From: Wolfiporia cocos
Taxonomy: Eukaryota; Basidiomycota; Agaricomycetes; Polyporales; Phaeolaceae
Reading direction: 5' to 3'
NCBI GenBank assembly: GCA_029448655.1
Contig: JACCLO010000003.1
Span: 1,922,001 to 1,986,000 of the forward strand
Length of the DNA: 64,000 nt
The notes beneath the pieces were generated by a model. The model made no database searches. It saw only the letters and a list, made by a program, of their open reading frames with translations, and was not told where the DNA came from. Positions 22,889 through 36,150 of this stretch are shown here, in pieces. The position numbers and the translations under genes were made by a program. The number at the start of each line of letters is the position of its first letter. Within the stretch, counting starts at the first letter, position 1.

Positions 22889-24597
22889 TGGAAAAATTGA
22901 CTGGGGATGAGTGTGGGGATTGTGGGGGTGGGGAAAGAGACAGGGAACGCGAGCATGATGATTGTCGTTTTATACAGCGACTATACGTTCCGCAAGTCCA
23001 GGTTGCAAGCTGAGAGCGCACTAAATATTCGGACCGTCGAGCGAGTAGAATCGAACGTTCTCGGCAACTAAAGGCGTCCGTGCAGACCTTGCGAGGGCGG
23101 GGTTTTGTCGGTTGCCAGTTCTACGGCTATGCTCCGGTCCGGCTAGACCGACGCGTCGAGATGCATACACGTGATCGTGACGCGAGCGCGTCGCGTATTG
23201 CCGATGAGTCGTATTTCGCACCAACCATGGAACCCATGCGAAAATATTCACTAAGTTATGGATGAGCGCCGATGTGAGATTGAGGACGCGGAAAGCGACT
23301 CAAGTACTCATTGCCGAGTATGTCAAGACCTGGTAATGCACGCTGCAGTCCACGCAGGCGTTCTTCGTAGTACCACCGACACTGAAGGTGAGCCAGATCG
23401 GCCTGGTATAGTCCATCGAGACTCTTGACGAAAAGTCGTTCTCCTGAGGCTTATGAAGCGGCGAGCTTCCGGAATAGATGTATGAAACCATGCGATATTG
23501 CATAGTGCATGACATACAGGCTCTCAGAGCAAACAGAGCCCGGTTCCGTGAGGCTGTATGTGAAATGTGAAACCTGAAGCAGCGACAAGATTGGTATCTG
23601 CGTAGATACCTAGCAAGTGGGCGATTGACCAAGCATTCAAATCTATAAAGTCTCCTACAAGTGCTGCTTTAGACATCCGAATTTGGTACTACCGCATCTA
23701 TGCTTGTAGTGTCCGATTACATGATCTCACACCAAAGTTAGTACAATATTGGCAGCGGTTCTAGATCAATGTTTGACATAGGAAGCGGACAGGACTCCAT
23801 AATGAAACGAAGCAAGGCGCAAGAATGAGCGGCAGTAAACATCTTCCGTTGCCTTCATAGTCATACGCAGTGAAACTCGAATTGGTGGTGCTACACTGAT
23901 TCTGCCGTGAAACTCGATTCCAATCACTTGTTAGTGCTGTACCGATTATGTCCCTACGAACAAGTTGTTGCTGAGATCCTTACTTTGATATAGATGGTGT
24001 AAACTCCATTATTCAAAAAGCAACAAGCCCTCCGAATGCATGAGACCAGTAGACAAAGCCTGCTGCTGGTATAGGAGATTCGGAGCCAATGACCCACCGT
24101 ACCAATGTTGCGTCGCGCTTAGCCGCTTGAGGTTTCGAGATTCGCTTGCTCACCAGATTACCGCGCATGCAGCGCAATGTAACAGTGAAACTCTCCATCA
24201 AGATGGCCAGGGGCCAAAGCCATGCGCCAAACCTATAGTGGTCGGCGAGCGGTTCGGCAATCAGTGACTCGCGCGATGTGTCACACAGATAGAACGGGCC
24301 TAAAAGGCTATTGTCACGACCAAGCGCCAAAACCTAACAGACGATTAGGAAGGATTGTAGACTGTTACATGCGTGACAATCGCCATCAGGGTAGGCTGTG
24401 TCCGACCATCACGTCGGCGTCGTCAAGTATGCTGCGAGTTTCATTAAGACATCAGTGTCTCACAGTATTGGATCAGCTACGAGTATATATACTCACCATG
24501 CATCCCCCGAGAGTCCTCAGGCCGCCGAGCGGACGTTCCAATTTTTGTTGTTATTTTCCATTAACGTTCTCCTTTATTTCGCAACTTCGTATTCGTC
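22889..24597. other. Interval without a recognised gene
   Basis: It lies between two divergent genes (XKS1 on minus, protease on plus) and holds both promoters. Short frames exist but none has family features. Confidence 0.5.
24484..24490 (+). promoter_or_regulatory. TATA-like box of the protease gene
   Basis: TATATAT lies about 110 bp upstream of the ATG at 24598, a plausible core promoter position. Confidence 0.35.
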
Positions 24598-26731
24598 ATG
24601 AACGCCCTCTTCTTCGCTCTGTTTGTATCGCTGTGCGGTATCTCTCATTCCCTCACGATCCCCGTCTCCGCTCGTGCACGGGACCCCCAGGCTCGTCGCG
24701 AGTGTGGCTCTGGTGTGCGGCCCCATGTCATGAAAATGTATGGAATCCAACACCAAGATGTCGAGAACTTCCAGGACACTGTGGTATGTATTGATACATC
24801 GCCTCCGAATAACCTTTGTAATAATTGTAATTGTCAGTATGCGACAAACCTGACAATTGGTGGACAAGGTATGATTGAATCCTATATGATACTTGCGATC
24901 TGCTCATGTATCGTGTCTGGTAGAGCTTCTCATTCAGCTGGACACCGGCTCTTCTGACCTTTGGGTCAATCTGCCTAACGACCAGATTGAGATCACAAAC
25001 ATCACCAACATCACAGCTCAGGAGACATATGGTATTGGTGCTGTGACTGGTCCGATCGCGTTCGCGAATGTGTCTCTGGGTCCCCACTTTGTACCCAACC
25101 AGGCCTTCATCAACGCTACGAACGTAAGTTATATCTGCTGCGAGGTTCTGCGATATTTCCTCAATATTTGATGGTTAGGCGACAGACTTTGGCACAATCT
25201 TTGGCGACAACGTCCGCGGTATCCTCGGTCTCTCGTTCGACTTAGGCTCGACAGTAGCCGTAGAGATTGCGATCAACTACAACTCGTCGATCGGCCGCTC
25301 CTTCATTTCGAACCTCTTCGCGCAGAACGAATCAATGCCGCATCTGTTCACCGTCCAGCTCGGGCGCACGAGCGACCCCGAATACGTGACCGAGGGCATC
25401 TTCACTATCGGCGAGTACGTCAACGAGCTTGCCGCGGTTGCCGAACAGCCTCAGCTGCCCCGCTTCCCAAACTCGGATGACATAAACACGCCCCCGCGCT
25501 GGTCGACCGTGATGAGTGGCATGACCGTCAACGGCCAGCCGTTCCAATTCAACGCGTCCGGCGTCCCCGGAACGCCCAACGGCTCCGTCGTCGCTGTACT
25601 GGACACTGGCTTCACGTTCCCGCCTATTCCCACGGCCGCTGTGGACTTCATCTACAGCAGCATTGAGGGCGCGACCTTCGACAACTCCAGCGGTTTCTGG
25701 ATTGTTCCGTGCGAGAACTCTACCCAACTCGAGTTCCAGTTCGGGTAAGTGTATCTTATGTCTTCGGAAATCAATGATCTTACAGGATGCTGCAGCAACC
25801 AGTCCATCCCGATTCACCCGCTGGATATCACTGAGGTTACGGAGCTGAACAACGCAACCGTCTGTGTGAACACATTCCGGTCCGTATTGTTACTGCACTT
25901 CGATGATGCCATGTCCCGCTTACATCTGCATTTCTAGCCCTACGACGTTCCCTGTGAATGACCAGTTTGACATCATCTTGGGTGATGCTTTCCTCAAGAA
26001 CGTCTATGCCTCGTAAGTACTGTTTGATCACCCCCCGCAAAAACGGCATATCTGACCAGATTATCTACAGCTTCGACTATGGCAACTGGTCTACGGAGAA
26101 CCCGAACGCAATCCCGTTCATTCAGCTGCTCTCTACGACGAACCTGACTACTGCTTTCGACGAGTTCGCCCAGGTCCGCTCGTCGATGGTCTCGTCCGCT
26201 GAGGCCACTGCGTCCGTGTCGACAACCGCTGTGGCTACTGCATCGGCGACTGCTAGCTCGGATACTGCTTCGGCCAGCGTGGTCCCCACCTCTGCCGCCT
26301 CGAGCGTGTTCTTCTCCTCGGCGTGGTCGAGCTACCCTGCGTCGTCCGCTGCAACGGTGTCCGCTTCGGTGGTCTCGCCGTCTGCATCAGCTTCTGCTCC
26401 GTCGACCACGGCTGATACCACCAATGCTGCAAACACAACCGATGCGACAGTCTTTTCACGCCGATCGCTGCAGGTTGTAGTTGAGCCCTCGCGGAATGTT
26501 ACCGACTGCTTGCTGCCGATCATCGAGCAGTACGGTGTCGTCCTGTTCGCACTCCTCACCGGTTCGCTCGTCGTCTCACTCGTATTGGCGATGGTCATGG
26601 CTGTCATCACCATTCGCAACCACAAGCGCCTGGCGTCTCGCCGGCGCGCCACATACTCCGTGCTCGAGGCCAAGGCCGAGACACTGGCGGATCCCGAGGG
26701 CTCCTCCTTCCACTATCATGACGAATTCTAA
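24598..26731 (+). CDS. Pepsin-type (A1) aspartic protease with C-terminal membrane anchor
   Basis: Seven exons: 24598-24783, 24838-24868, 24924-25123, 25179-25744, 25796-25879, 25938-26012 and 26071-26731, giving 600 residues. A signal peptide (ALFFALFVSLCGISHS) starts the protein. The two catalytic Asp motifs are LDTGSSDLWV (Asp79) and VLDTGFTFPP (Asp281); the second has Phe after DTG where Ser or Thr is usual. A Ser/Thr/Ala-rich linker at about 415-500 leads to one membrane span near 533-560 (VVLFALLTGSLVVSLVLAMV) and a short basic cytoplasmic tail. The family cleaves peptide bonds with two Asp residues in secretory or extracellular compartments. The anchor and linker suggest a cell-surface enzyme, analogous to yapsins but held by a span and not GPI. 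Several NxS/T sites suggest glycosylation. Confidence 0.92.
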
Positions 26732-29700
26732 TTTATTGTGGACGACAAAATAACGCGAACACTGGGTGTTTTGACGACTTTGTTGCATTTATACTTCTTA
26801 ATGGAACGTTCGCCTTTTGTCAGACATGCTGAGTGAATGTTGTGAGCATCGAAGCGTTGGAATTCATGCACGTGAGTAACCGGTGACCGGCGCTCCTGCT
26901 TTGCTATCGCCACACTGCCACACTTCTTACGTTGTCAAGCCTGATGTCACGATATGCGAGAAGCCTTGCATAGAGTTGCTGCTTGCTGTACTGCTTGTTA
27001 GCTGGCGCTGTACACATAGCAAGTAGTCGACGAATACAGCATGTTGCTTCGAATTGATAGCCACATAAGGTGACGATGTAGTAACTCGTCGAAGACACTG
27101 TTCGGTTATCGTAGATTGTCTGCTGTCAGGTGATGAAATAGATATCGGTCATCGATTCATCACTGGCCACTAGCATTGTTCTTTAATGGTCTAGCAACGG
27201 GGACTATGCGTTGTCGCACAAGCACTGACGCGTCCCAACCGTCGGGCATCAGCGCGCCGGTTTGTGGTCGTGGTCCGGCTTCAATTCTCACTTCGTTCCG
27301 TACAACTGAAGCAAGATAGTTAGTAAAGTCCCCGTCACGCTACCGATCCTAACATACCTGTAGTTTCTCGCTTAGGTACTTATACCGGTGGCTTACTTTG
27401 TTCCGTACAACTGAAGCTATATCTCGCTTAGTTTACTTTTCCTCACTTCTCTTCCACCGTTAGCACTATGTTGAGGATAGCCACGATAACATTTCTTGAA
27501 TGTACGTCGGACCGTAATTGTAAGGTGGATCGGAATCTGCGATCAGTGCAGTTGCTAGCTTGAGGAAATAGGCTGCTGGAACACTCAGCTGTATCAGTGC
27601 TCGATCAAAATAGAGACTTGGGTGTTATGCGAGTGATGCATCGCTTCAGCATATAAGTAGATAGACCTCCCAGTCATCGGCTATATAAATATACATAGAT
27701 CAGCACATATAAGCCCTCTTTTGATTACTGTCAACTTGCAAGTGTACACACACACCCTCAGATCTGGGCGAATCTGGCATTTATGAGAGAGAACGAGGCG
27801 ATTATGATTGTTGCATGATTACAACACAGCGTACACGAAACATCAACCACGCTCGCATGATCATGCAATGGACCGGGGTGACGTTGATCTCCGATAATGA
27901 TGCGGAGCTCATGTCAGATGCAGGATACAGCGCTCAAGACGACACAGATGCTCTCTGCACGGGCGCAATCTTCTGACATTGTTGTTCAGAGTAAATATGG
28001 ACAACAACACGTCAGACAATCATCATGATAAGCGCTCGGATGAAGATGTTTTGGGTTCATGAGTACGTTCCTCCGCGCGCAATTTGAGTCTGACCCTATT
28101 ACTGTAATCAAGTACTACATAAGCATGCCTTTAATGCTTCGTGTAAATCTGACACCTAAACGAGGATCTCGGCCAGGTTCTTAATCGCAGGCCGTGAAAC
28201 AACAAGCAATGCTACAGCTTGGTGTCTTTTCGCCTAAGTTCCCACTGTGCAGCGAATACTTCGTAGTGAAATATGCACTCTGTCATACGGGAAATGATGC
28301 ATGTTGATTCCCCTGTGATTGCGACTGACAGAATCGGCGCAATGGACGAAGTTATTCCACGGACTACACCGCGTGTTGATACACAGGGGTGGCTACACAG
28401 CAAAATTCAGTATGTTATAATCAGTTTCCACTGTCATTACTAATTGGTTAGAGGAAAAACTACACCCAAAGGGACATTTCTCTTTGTCCAATCTCGGCCG
28501 TGAATAAGTCAAGGGAAACTTGGGTAGCGGATGCATGCGAGTTCACCTACGTAACTGAATGCCCTGTACAATATGATTGTTACTGAGTATACGGGGCAGA
28601 AAGATGGGGAAGTATTTTGGAAAGAGCGCAAAATATACCGGGAGTATCGGTGAATCTCATGAACTTTCTAGGTGGACCGCGCGTATGTGTAGGATCACTA
28701 CCGGTTTGCGATTGTCGAATGGGTTTTCTCGTTTCAGGATGATTACCGCTAATCGTCAAATCAGGATCAAGGCTCTTATTTTGCCCTTGCTCGCTCTTTC
28801 AAATTTGAGCTTGCCGTTGCAGCACAGGATATCGTCAAGACAACATCTGCTGGACAGCGTCCGCTTGTGCAGAGCGAAATGGTTTTGAAACCGTATCAAT
28901 GTGACTATCAAGTTTAATACGGAACATTCCAGTGTGAATTTGATGAAAAGATGTCATAATCTGAATGATACTGATCTCATGCGGCCGCAAGGACAAATGG
29001 TCAATGAGGTATTACAAAGAGCATCAATTGTATTGCACCATGTAGATGTTCATGAAGTTGAAACGTTGTCACAGTTTTCTCTGTGTATGTCTCCATGGAC
29101 GATGGTGCTTGCCTGCGGAAAGCTTTGATACTCACGTGAGATCTACAAACGATAACAGATGGTGAGACTGAACATCTCAGGTAAGCCGTAATTTAGTCAT
29201 ATTTACCTAAATAACTATCTGCACTCAGACACTGAATATGACTGTGGCTGAACTGCACTGTACTATATGTTTTTCCGGCTGCGTAGATCAGTCTGCAGCT
29301 CCGCTAAGTTTCGGGAGCTGCAAAGACCTGAGATGCTACTGATTCAATGCAGTATCATATCATCAGTAAAGCGGTTTCTAGTCACTTGGCCAGCTGATCA
29401 CCGGAAGAATGGTGAGCACAGCCACACCTCAGAAATGCGCTGTTGATGATTGTGTTTCACGGATAGACTTCACGATTTGCAATCGTTCCGTTCACGGTTA
29501 CAACTGTGAGATCATTTCGATCTCAGGTGAAATAGCGCAGTGGGATATGCATCCTACATTGAGACCAATACTATCTGCATATGACGTTTACACCCCGTTG
29601 CTTTACCGATCAATTCGACTATTGGCTCATAATCTCCCGCGCAGTTCACCTCCCTCCTTTCATGACGCCAATAGCGATGCATCCACCACTTTATGTGAGA

Positions 29701-29903
29701 CTCTATATTCGTCCAAGCGGTGAAACCCTATCAGGTACTGCCCGCACTGAGACGATTGTCACTCCACATGTGTGTCAGGTCTCACCACCAGACAGCAGGC
29801 GGTTGTAGCCTCAAGTGATTGCCAGTGCTTAAATTGTGACTGCTCTATAACTTGTCACCTGCACTTCACTGTTTCGCATCACCACTATAGCAAGGTCGCA
29901 ACT
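26732..29903. other. Gene-poor interval
   Basis: About 3.2 kb of AT-rich sequence with only short frames. Between 27651 and 27713 there are three TATA-like strings (ATATAAG, TATATAAA, ATATAAG) followed by no recognisable gene, so they may be a remnant promoter. No other feature is seen. Confidence 0.45.
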
Positions 29904-31474
29904 ATGCAAATCTCTTGTCAATCTATCGACCAATGTCTTGCACAGTGGTCAGAACTGTGAGTAGTTCTATGAGCTATAACGCCGCCAAAAGCTAACTCAA
30001 ATATTATCAATTATATCCTAGCTACAATGTAAAATGTTGCGCTGTCTCAATAACTGGTACATACTGCTGATTATTTCTTTTTGAACAATAAAAACTCATG
30101 AGGTAGTAATCATATTCTACGAGTTTTCTCTTGCCGCCAGCACTCTGATAGCCTCTGTTACCAAACGCAAGCTTTCAACTAGTACAGCGATCCTGCTACT
30201 CAACCAGTGCATCCTTGTGGTGCTGGGAATTCTCACGATTGTCGTCTACTTTCCGTCGCTCCATCTCATAGCGGTGGGAATAAGTCGCATCTTGTCACGT
30301 TATACGACTCACGTTCAGTTCTGCCTCTCAATAGAGGTACTATAGACCTAATGACAGACTATGATGTGAAATCTAATTGTAGATATTGTCAGCTGCAAGA
30401 CCATGCTTATATGTCAACAAGCTCTGGTCATACTAATTTATACGATTTCTGCCGGTATGAATTGCATAGCGGTTGATATTTGATGCTAACGTAGCAAAAG
30501 GATTCTCTGCTCTCCGTGTTTTTGTGATAGGCGGGAAACGATGGCCTCTAACAATACTAGCCTTGCTCCCGGGTCTTACACCAGTCGCAATGTGTATTGT
30601 ACGTCTGGACGTTTAAATGACACGCGCGACAAATACCTCATGTGGCGTTACCAGTATTCTATATGGACGGTGCAATGTTCAGCCATGTTAGTCAACGATG
30701 GTCTGATGGTGTGCAATATGGGGGGGTCTATTACAGGCGTTGTTATTAAAAAGTACGAGACACACGACAGCTGTCATTATTGATTGACCTGACACTTTAC
30801 ATAGATGTGACATAATGGTTGCCCTTTAGTTTTAATATCTGAAATTCACTCTCTTACAGTGACACTTGCGTCGCGAATGAGTGTTATATTCTCTGAATGT
30901 GTTGTGATTGCTGTCATTTGGGTCCACACCTTTCGATCAGGTCATTGGAGAGCAACAACCACTCACCTTACACCGCTGAGCACATTGTTCTTCAGAGATG
31001 GTACGTTCATTCACGGTTTGGAGATATGCGACACTTTAGATTGCTGATGAAAATGCTACTACTGATGTAGGTATTATGTACTTCATGTAAGATTCTATGC
31101 TTGATGCTTGATTGTTGATTGCTCATTCAACTATGGCAAACTTGGTTTACACAGAGCTATAATGTTTCTCAACGTTCTGCAGCTAATTCCGCAGATGGAC
31201 CCAGACAATATTCTGGTGAGTCTGACGACATACTAAGCCACCTGTGTAGCTAATGCGCTTTCAAGTATTTTGCGAACTATGTCGCCGTTTTCCAGGAACC
31301 GTAAGCTTGTTATCTCGCAGTTTATTACACGCTTTATCTCGCAGTTTATTACACGCTAACGGGTGTTCTGCCAGACTCACCGGGATACTCATTTCAAGGC
31401 TCATACTCCACTTACAGCGGTGTCATGAGCAAGCAGCTCATATTACCTTGAGTAAATTCGTGGTATTTATTTGA
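29904..31474 (+). pseudogene. DUF6533-type membrane protein gene, divergent and possibly decaying
   Basis: Exons 29904-29956, 30022-30056 and about 30107-30240 read MQISCQSIDQCLAQWSEL, then NVKCCAVSIT, then VIIFYEFSLAASTLIASVTK and STSTAILLLNQ, the N-terminal DUF6533 helices. Later blocks match the family: FSALRVFVIGGKRWPLTIL near 30504, LASRMSVIFSECVVIAVIWV near 30860, and TGILISRLILHLQ near 31400. Exons 1 and 2 have exactly the same lengths (53 and 35 nt) as in the gene at 36151. The stretch that should hold the second and third helices (30241-30500) is not recognisable, and a tandem 24-bp duplication lies in the last exon. The function of this agaricomycete seven-helix family is unknown. 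It could still be a fast-evolving functional gene. Confidence 0.55.
31310..31357 (+). repeat. Exact 24-bp tandem duplication
   Basis: Two identical units at 31310-31333 and 31334-31357 encode LSRSLLHA twice in frame in the last exon of the DUF6533-like gene. Confidence 0.85.
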
Positions 31475-33254
31475 TGGGCAAAGACAGTATCACAACTTTG
31501 ATCAATGCTGAACGAGAGAACCATATTCCCTTATGGTACAGTATGCGTGCCTTTACTACTTTGGACATATCATTCTATATCTCGTTGCACTGCCGGGACA
31601 CGCACGTTGGTTGCACTGCATGAAACATAGTTCACCACCGAGATACAGGCCGTGTACAGCACTCTAATACTTCCAGAATACAGCAATACAACCACCTCTC
31701 GGATAGTGTTAGATATGAATTTTGACTGTTTCGGAGTTTTGACTATGTAACTCAAATGAGACGTTGATGCTGCAATCTGAGGTATGTGGCCGTCGCGATG
31801 GTGATCAGCGCGGAGGTTCGAGCGGGCAAGCTAGCGGGTAGTTAGTTTCTCCGGAAGTGTATATAGGTGGGGCACGGGTAGAGTGGCTCGTCGCCAGTTT
31901 ATCATCCACCTACGTTCTATTATCCTACAGCTAAGATTCGCCCCTGCGGCCACGGGATTTCCTTTGTTAATTCTACCTTGGCATCAATGAGAATAATGTA
32001 TAGTAGTCGGAAGAATCGCGAACGTTGTCGCAAGCGTTCCCTAACCGTAGTATCTGCTATCAATTATGATGCTACAAGTGACTTCACTCAACCCCTCATA
32101 CACCCGGAGCTCCCGATGCATTCTGCTTATGGATCGCGGGTCGCGTGCACGCCATCCAGGCTCTCTTGGGCTCTGAGATGTGGAAAGCACTAAAGGCATT
32201 GTATACAAATACTTTCCTATGATATACCAGCTTGAATAGATGCTGTTATGCAGAGATATAAACAGATTTAGCAGAGTAATTAGAACAACGACAGCTATCA
32301 GTAACGGCTCTGGTTGAACATAGAAGCAGACATTACCAAATTACCTCTGCAGAGATTTCTCGAGAAAACCTACATCCCAGAGTGTATCATCATCAATAAG
32401 CGTTTAGGCGCAGTAGTCAACCTACTGCATACCATTTAGGGTAGTCCTTGACGCATAGTATTATCATCCTCAATCCCATGCAGATGCGCTGTTGCACTGT
32501 CCCACACGAGCCCAATGTCTCCACGTCCACGCCAGATCTTCCCATAGTTCTGGGCAGCGCAGCGGGAAACATTCATTCGAACTGCTATATACACTGCGTG
32601 AAACGCCAGATTACCAAGGTATAGGATCGACTCAGTATTTAGTCATTCTGACAAGATCCTGGGCTGATCCTATGCCGATCGTGTGATTCATAGGATGTGC
32701 CTAGGATACAGACATTACAGACCAATCGCTCAGCCATTACTCTGCTGGCCGGGACTTTACTCGGATGCCTTTAGCGTCCCACATAACACAGCGAACGGCA
32801 TCCCGCACCCCACATAAGCTACAAGTACTTAACAGCTTTATAACAGTAATGTAATTTAAATGCCGGCATCTCGTAAGTGCCACCACCTTCCGGCTCATCT
32901 TGCGGCTGGGGCTGCATTTATCAAGTAGATACAACCACATACATAGTATGATTCATGCACAAGGATCAAATCTTTCAAAGGAAACTGTATCTTGAACTGA
33001 TGCCGGGCCCAAAAATCCGATATTAATGCATCTGATCATGAGCTGTGAGAAAGATGTTAGCGCCCAGTGCCACAGTGGGCGCGTCTACTGCGCCACATAA
33101 CGCTTACGCAACGTTCATGCGCTCCCTTCATCTCTGTCCATCCATACTGCATGAGGAAAAATATTCCAGCTGTTAGATATTCAATACAGAGGATAAATGT
33201 GCCATCAATTCTGTCAGCTGACCGTAGAATCTGACCAGGTTTCCGCTTGTATAT
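31475..33254. other. Interval without a recognised gene
   Basis: AT-rich, with only short frames. A TATA-like string near 31860 is followed by no recognised gene. Confidence 0.45.
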
Positions 33255-34411
33255 TTGCAGGCAGTCTCCCCTTGCTACTGCTCAAAATGTAGCCGTTCTG
33301 TCGCAGGATTCAAGCTTCAGTCAAGCCAGACGATATATAGACACAGAAAAGAAGACGAGCGACGGAGTATAGCTAGATCTATGGTTTTGGCGAAGGCGGG
33401 AGCGCCAGTGACACAAGCCAATCAGGATCCTGCTTGGCCAGCCTCTTCCTTTCCAGCTGCATCCGGTACGGTGTCTGGCCCTTCTGCTATCATTGGTCGC
33501 TATGCTGATGCACTGGAGGTTACATAACCTGCCCTGCTGCCCTCGGAAATGACCTGAGCTCTGAGGCTCCTGATTCTACTCCTTGGGATGTCCCTGGCTC
33601 TGGGAATGCCGATTCAAGAATGGATGATTCATTATCTGATGAAGAAGGTGGACATGTGATCCATGAGGCTTCCTGCCCACCTTTGGCAAGCGGAGATCAA
33701 CTGCACCCTGCTCTGACCATCCCCGGCCCGAATCTACAGGTCGAGCCACTGAGGCACGAGGTGTTTCATAGAATAGAGGCTCCAGGCGATAACTTCGAAG
33801 GCGAAAATGCGGATACATCTGCGCTACCACAGCATGATTGTATCGATGATACTGCGCTCATCCCTGCCTTCCGCGAGGCCCCTGGAGTTCGTCTCGCTTA
33901 CTTCCAAAGTGTTCTGGGCAACATCTTTGGTAACATTACTGTTCTATCCTCTGAGCAATCGCTTAGGAATGGTCTGGCTATCTTGAAAGTCTGTGGATGT
34001 CTCCCTGTATACCCCAAGCCGGCACACTCACTCGTGACAGCAAAACGGCGTCTTGGTCTGGTAGTCGACGACTTCATTGTCAAGATTTCGATCTGCACGG
34101 TATGCTACAGGCCATATTCTGACAGCGAGTTCGATTCACTTGCTTCACCAAGCTGTGCTACATCACGGTGCAAGGGAATCGTGTACAAAATTGAGCTCAA
34201 TAGTGACGGTACTGAGAAGCGCATCCCAGCAAAAATTCAGCCATACTCCCCTCTCATCAAAGCTATCCGGCACTTCCTGTTTCACAGCATTGGCATTCTT
34301 TGGATGAGAGGGTGTCTCTTTCCACATGAAGTGTATGAGCGGCTTCTTAGTTGCGTGGTCCTTCGGCCACAGCGGATTCTCCTGGTCGATTCCATAGGGA
34401 TATGCCGGTAG
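33255..34411 (+). pseudogene. CACTA/Plavaka-like transposase, N-terminal fragment
   Basis: The first frame (33255-33527) starts with a Cys-rich motif (CYCSKCSRS, then YRHRKEDERR) of the kind that opens transposases in agaricomycete CACTA-like elements. The second frame, open upstream of 33620 and ending at 34411, has a patch ICTVCYRPYS with SCATSRCKGIVY, a zinc-binding CxxC pattern, followed by PAKIQPYSPLIKAIRHFL. The two pieces are in different frames without a clear intron, and the large DDE catalytic region is missing, so this is a remnant. The family name is from motif memory, not a search. Confidence 0.5.
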
Positions 34412-34603
34412 GTGCTTGCCACTTATGCTCCTAACACCTATTAGGTGTTTGAATACAGCATTGACAGTATCCTATGGCATGTCATGAACTGCTATGGCTG
34501 GTCTCCATGTTTCAGGTGCATACCTTCATGACTTTGCTATCCGCTGCTTCAATGCTCTGCTGATTCTTCCTTTCTTCGTCATCCAGAGTCTCTTCACAAG
34601 CGC

Positions 34604-34894
34604 CTATCCTGCCTCCCTCGCCTTCATTCTCTTCAACGTTCTCCGAAGACGCATTGCATTTCCATCTGAGTCAACTGACACAATGCCGAGCAGGCTCTCG
34701 AGAAAATCAATGTGTTTCTGCACTTCCTCAAGCTCTGCAGTGAGTACCCTGTTCTGGCTTACCAAGATGTCGATGGCCCTTTGTGTCCTCTGTCTAAACT
34801 CTGATAGCTCACTTTGCAGGTTCTCGATGCTTGCAACAGCCGCATTTAGCTTCAGAAGCCCTGCAGACTGTGTTGCCATTGGTCCAGGTGGCAT
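34604..34894 (-). CDS. Small coiled-coil protein, hypothetical
   Basis: A 96-codon frame with a heptad-like helix (LNAAVASIENLQSELSEF, VLTAELEEVQKHIDFLESL) followed by a basic end (RLRRTLKRMKAREAG). It may extend through a further short stretch toward 34500. It lies antisense to, and just beyond, the transposase fragment, and could be the tail of an element-borne gene. No family is recognised. Confidence 0.35.
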   Translation of the reverse strand: MPPGPMATQSAGLLKLNAAVASIENLQSELSEFRQRTQRAIDILVSQNRVLTAELEEVQKHIDFLESLLGIVSVDSDGNAMRLRRTLKRMKAREAG

Positions 34895-36150
34895 GCTGTG
34901 GCGATCAGAGTGGAAATGCGGACACGTATCGTGTGGGCGAAGTAATCTCTCTGCCTCACAAAGGATGAACTATACAGTAGCTGTACAGCCATGATGTATA
35001 TTCCAATGCCAAAGTGCGAATCCTCGCTACCGATTTGTGCGCACGATCAGCGCTCAAGCCATGCGCACGCACATTAGCGCCAGCAGTAGTTCTTCCAAAA
35101 GGGAAATGGAACGAATATTAATGAAATTCGATGTATTATATAATCATCAGCGCGGAGCTGCTAGTTGCAATTACATAGGTCCTAGGATCTCGTCAGGATA
35201 TAGAGAGAGATCAGAGAGAGATGAGTCTGCAATTCAATCATTCTTGAGTGATCCTGAGGTTGTCAGGATTCCATTAGGATCTCCTTAGGATCACGCTGTA
35301 ATTGGCGAATCCTAACCTCATCCTACAGTTGAGCAATCTGGCACTTCACGCGGTGATAGCCTTTCAGGCTATGTACTTATTTTATTGTGTCCATGAGCTT
35401 CCCGCCTCTCCGAGTCAGTGGACTGCGTTGGCGAGCGTGCGACCTACACCCAGTAAGAAGATGCATCTGACGCTCAGGGAGTCGGATGGAAGAGGTCTCT
35501 TTGATGCTGGAAGATGTCGATGATCATCATCAGGAAGATGGGCGGGACTTTGGCCCAGAAGCGGCCAGATGACATATTCAAAAGTGGCGAGGGACATAGT
35601 TTTGGGAACGACCGTAGATAAGTCGAAGTATGAGCGTCCCAGCCAGTGACTTCTGCATTCATCTGTCATGATAATCTGCCGAACGATAACAACGTGGCCG
35701 AGTTATGGCGTGACGCCGAAGCCATTCGTGAAGTAGCGGAACGGGCTGCTTCTACACTGCTTTAAGGGGCTCAAACGTATTGTTCAACACAAATTATGTG
35801 TCAAATTATCACTCGATAATGATGGAACACATCCGGCATTATAGAAAAGTGAGACACACCGGTTGTCAGACACAAATCCTCACCTGAATTGCTTTGCCGA
35901 CACCGATAGCATCCACTCTCAGGGTCATCAGTAGGTCTTCTATTGCTGATACATGATATAGCATATTGCTCCCAGCATCACTTTCAAGATAGTTCAATCA
36001 TGTTCATCTCAATGATTGCGAAGTGAAGCGATGAAGCATCAAACTTTCAAGCTGGGCTGACCGGAATTCGCCTTCGTCGAATGTATATAAGCTCGATCTA
36101 CATGCGAAATTCTACTGTGCTCTCGAATTGAACAGACCTCTTCTCTCACT
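34895..36150. other. Interval without a recognised gene
   Basis: No coding exon is recognised. The end of the interval holds the promoter of the next gene. Confidence 0.5.
36084..36090 (+). promoter_or_regulatory. TATA box of the DUF6533 gene
   Basis: TATATAA lies 61 bp upstream of the ATG at 36151. Confidence 0.5.
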
